Of a stretch of 64,000 nucleotides of DNA, positions 61,219 to 64,000 are shown piece by piece. Position 1 is the first letter of the stretch; each line of letters begins with the position of its first letter. The notes beneath the pieces are model-generated. The model searched no databases. It was given only the letters and a program-made list of their open reading frames with translations, and was not told the origin of the DNA. Origin of the DNA: Agromyces luteolus (lineage in GTDB: Bacteria > Actinomycetota > Actinomycetes > Actinomycetales > Microbacteriaceae); the NCBI RefSeq assembly GCF_009729855.1, contig NZ_WODA01000022.1, positions 1 to 64,000 on the forward strand. Reading direction: 5' to 3'. The position numbers and the translations under genes are program-made.

Positions 61219-62433
61219 TCACTCCCCCGTGTGCGCGGGGCGCTCGCACGCCTCGGCGCCGGCAGCGCTCGGCCCGACGATCCCCGCGGCGACGACGAGC
61301 GCCGCGAGCGTGGCGACCGAGCCGAGCAGGAGCGCCGATCGCGGCCGCCGCGCCCCGGCGGCGCCGAATCGCGCGGGGTCCTCGATCCATCGCTTCGACG
61401 CGGCGGCGACCGCGAACGCCGCGACCACGAGCAGCACCATGAGCCAGGGCGGGCTCGGCACGCCCGTGACGAACGGCACGAACATGAAGATCGGCCAGTG
61501 CCAGAGGTAGAGCGAGTACGAGATGTCGCCCGTCCACTGGACCGGGGCCAGCCCGGTCGCTCGCGCCGGCGACCACCTCGCGTCCGGCATCCCGGCCCAG
61601 ATCACGGCGAGCGCACCCGCGACCGGGACGAGCACGACGAGACCCGGGAACGCCTCGGGCGTGCGGAACGTGAAGACCGGCACCGCGATGAGCGCGAGCC
61701 CGATCCATCCGGCGGCCGCCCTGAGCCGTTCGCGCCCGGCTGCGACCTCGGGGACGAGGACGGCGAGGATGCCGCCGACCCCGAACTCCCACACCCGCGT
61801 GAACGTCGAGAAGTACGCGAGGTTGTGGTCCTGAGCGGTGAGCACGACGTTCCAGGCGAACGACGCGACGGTCGCGACACCGAGGACGACGAGCAGGGCG
61901 CGACGCGGGTCCCTCGCACGACGGACGGCGAACCCGACGGCGACGATGATCAGCAGCGGCCACGCGAGGTAGAACTGCTCCTCGACCGAGAGCGACCAGA
62001 AGTGCTGCACGGGGGTGGAGGCGAGGTCGTCGCGCGCCGGGTCCTGCGAGTCGGCGGCGAGCAGCCAGTTCTCGAAGTAGAGCGCGCTCGCGATGACCTC
62101 GCGGAAGTACGAGCGCCACTCGAACCTCGGCACGACGAGGTACGTCAGCACGGTGACCGCGACGAGCACCGCCATGGCCGCCGGCAGGATCCGCCGCGCT
62201 CTGCGCAGGTAGAAGTCCTTCAGCGAGATGCGCCCGGTGCGGGCGTGCTCGCGGAGCAGGAGCGCCGTGATGAGGAAGCCCGACACGACGAAGAAGACGT
62301 CGACGCCCATGTAGCCGGCGGGTGCGACCGCGGGCCAGCCGTGGTGCAGCACGACGGCGCACACCGCGATCGCGCGGAGCGCCTGGATCTCGGGCCGCAC
62401 GGCGGCACGCGTTCGGGTCGACGGGGGAACCAT
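61219..62433 (-). CDS. Acyltransferase family 3 membrane protein
   Basis: 404 residues with about ten helices. The N-terminus EIQALRAIAVCAVVLHHGWP has the catalytic-type His, followed by YMGVDVFFVVSGFLITALLL and FYLRRARRILPA, all hallmarks of OafA/YrhL-type O-acyltransferases. No SGNH domain follows. Probably acetylates an envelope glycan or lipid; substrate unknown. The ATG lies seven bases after TAGCCT. Converges with the OsmC gene. Confidence 0.9.
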   Translation of the reverse strand: MVPPSTRTRAAVRPEIQALRAIAVCAVVLHHGWPAVAPAGYMGVDVFFVVSGFLITALLLREHARTGRISLKDFYLRRARRILPAAMAVLVAVTVLTYLVVPRFEWRSYFREVIASALYFENWLLAADSQDPARDDLASTPVQHFWSLSVEEQFYLAWPLLIIVAVGFAVRRARDPRRALLVVLGVATVASFAWNVVLTAQDHNLAYFSTFTRVWEFGVGGILAVLVPEVAAGRERLRAAAGWIGLALIAVPVFTFRTPEAFPGLVVLVPVAGALAVIWAGMPDARWSPARATGLAPVQWTGDISYSLYLWHWPIFMFVPFVTGVPSPPWLMVLLVVAAFAVAAASKRWIEDPARFGAAGARRPRSALLLGSVATLAALVVAAGIVGPSAAGAEACERPAHTGE

Positions 62434-62440
62434 CCGGTCA

Positions 62441-62446
62441 AGGCTA
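62441..62446 (-). promoter_or_regulatory. Leaderless -10 element of the acyltransferase gene
   Basis: Minus-strand TAGCCT, seven bases, ATG. Confidence 0.5.
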
Positions 62447-62521
62447 ACCCGAGGTCTCCTCGAAGAGGGACGCCCCGCCCGGATCTGGACGACCGTGCAC
62501 GACTGTGCTAGCGGGACGACG

Positions 62522-62551
62522 AAGGGGCCGGGCCCGAAGGCCCGACCCCTT
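62522..62551 (-). terminator. Terminator of fusA-tuf
   Basis: AAGGGG-CCGGGC pairs with GCCCG-ACCCCTT around a short CGAAGG loop, 20 bases after the tuf stop. It cleanly ends the str operon before the inserted genes. Confidence 0.8.
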
Positions 62552-62571
62552 GCAGGTCGCGATCGCGAAGA

Positions 62572-63765
<1,194 letters not shown>

Positions 63766-63878
63766 TGTGGGTCCTCCTCAGGATCCGTGTAGCAGCACCG
63801 GGCGCCGGATTGCGACCGGTGTGCTACTGGGGTTGTGTTGTTATGTTACGCGAACCTGTCGGTCCGTGCGTTCGGGCG

Positions 63879-64000
63879 CTACTCGCCCTTGTTCTTCTGG
63901 ACGATCTCCTCGGCCACGGCCTTCGGGACCTCCGCGTAGCTCTCGAACTCCATCGAGTACACCGCGCGGCCCGAGGTCTTGGACCGCAGGTCTCCGATGT
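63879..64000 (-). CDS. fusA: Elongation factor G, C-terminal fragment (5' part outside window)
   Basis: The last 40 residues are visible: [20 protein letters not shown], then [19 protein letters not shown] and TAG. This is the end of domain V of EF-G, whose gene normally precedes tuf. Confidence 0.93.
   Translation of the reverse strand, partial: IGDLRSKTSGRAVYSMEFESYAEVPKAVAEEIVQKNKGE

Overview
The window is high-GC actinobacterial chromosome. The gene content, the gene order and a very frequent CGGATGCC-type word suggest a member of the Microbacteriaceae (Agromyces or Microbacterium-like). That placement is inference; no 16S gene is present. Most genes are housekeeping and lie on the minus strand.

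Layout. 1-2.4 kb: two adjacent surface-protein genes with cell-wall-binding repeat 2 modules (the first cut by the window edge). 2.5-14.4 kb: purine and housekeeping genes on the minus strand (guaA, DUF3817, an HtrA-like protease, SURF1, glpD, guaB3, an ABC-F protein, guaB), with a plus-strand MalY/PatB-like aminotransferase. 14.6-20.6 kb: a branched-chain amino-acid-type ABC importer (livHMGF on the plus strand, its binding lipoprotein convergent on the minus strand, a small YciI-like gene between them). 20.8-25.3 kb: rarD-like permease, groES with two CIRCE-type operators, a divergent THUMP-like methyltransferase, and three small DUF4190-like membrane proteins. 25.4-34.3 kb: tsaD-rimI-tsaB, tsaE-alr-acpS, glmS, coaA, glmM. 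34.3-64 kb: the ribosomal protein supercluster on the minus strand, transcribed from fusA/tuf through rpsJ...rplO-secY-adk-map, infA-rpmJ, rpsM-rpsK, rpoA-rplQ-truA and rplM-rpsI-glmM.

The ribosomal supercluster is interrupted twice. A complete mannitol PTS locus (mtlD, mtlF, mtlA, ptsI, ptsH, an EIIB-like gene and a divergent PRD regulator) sits between map and infA. An acyltransferase gene and an OsmC gene sit between tuf and rpsJ. Gene junctions carry dispersed inverted repeats of two related types. At the guaB/aminotransferase junction a tandem array of the first type supplies one stop codon and touches the other.

Regulation visible in the sequence: many transcription units start with a TANNNT-like -10 element six or seven bases before an ATG/GTG codon, which implies leaderless mRNAs; groES has a textbook promoter inside paired HrcA-type operators; several strong GC-rich hairpins end operons. 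No tRNA, rRNA, CRISPR array, IS element or prophage gene was seen.
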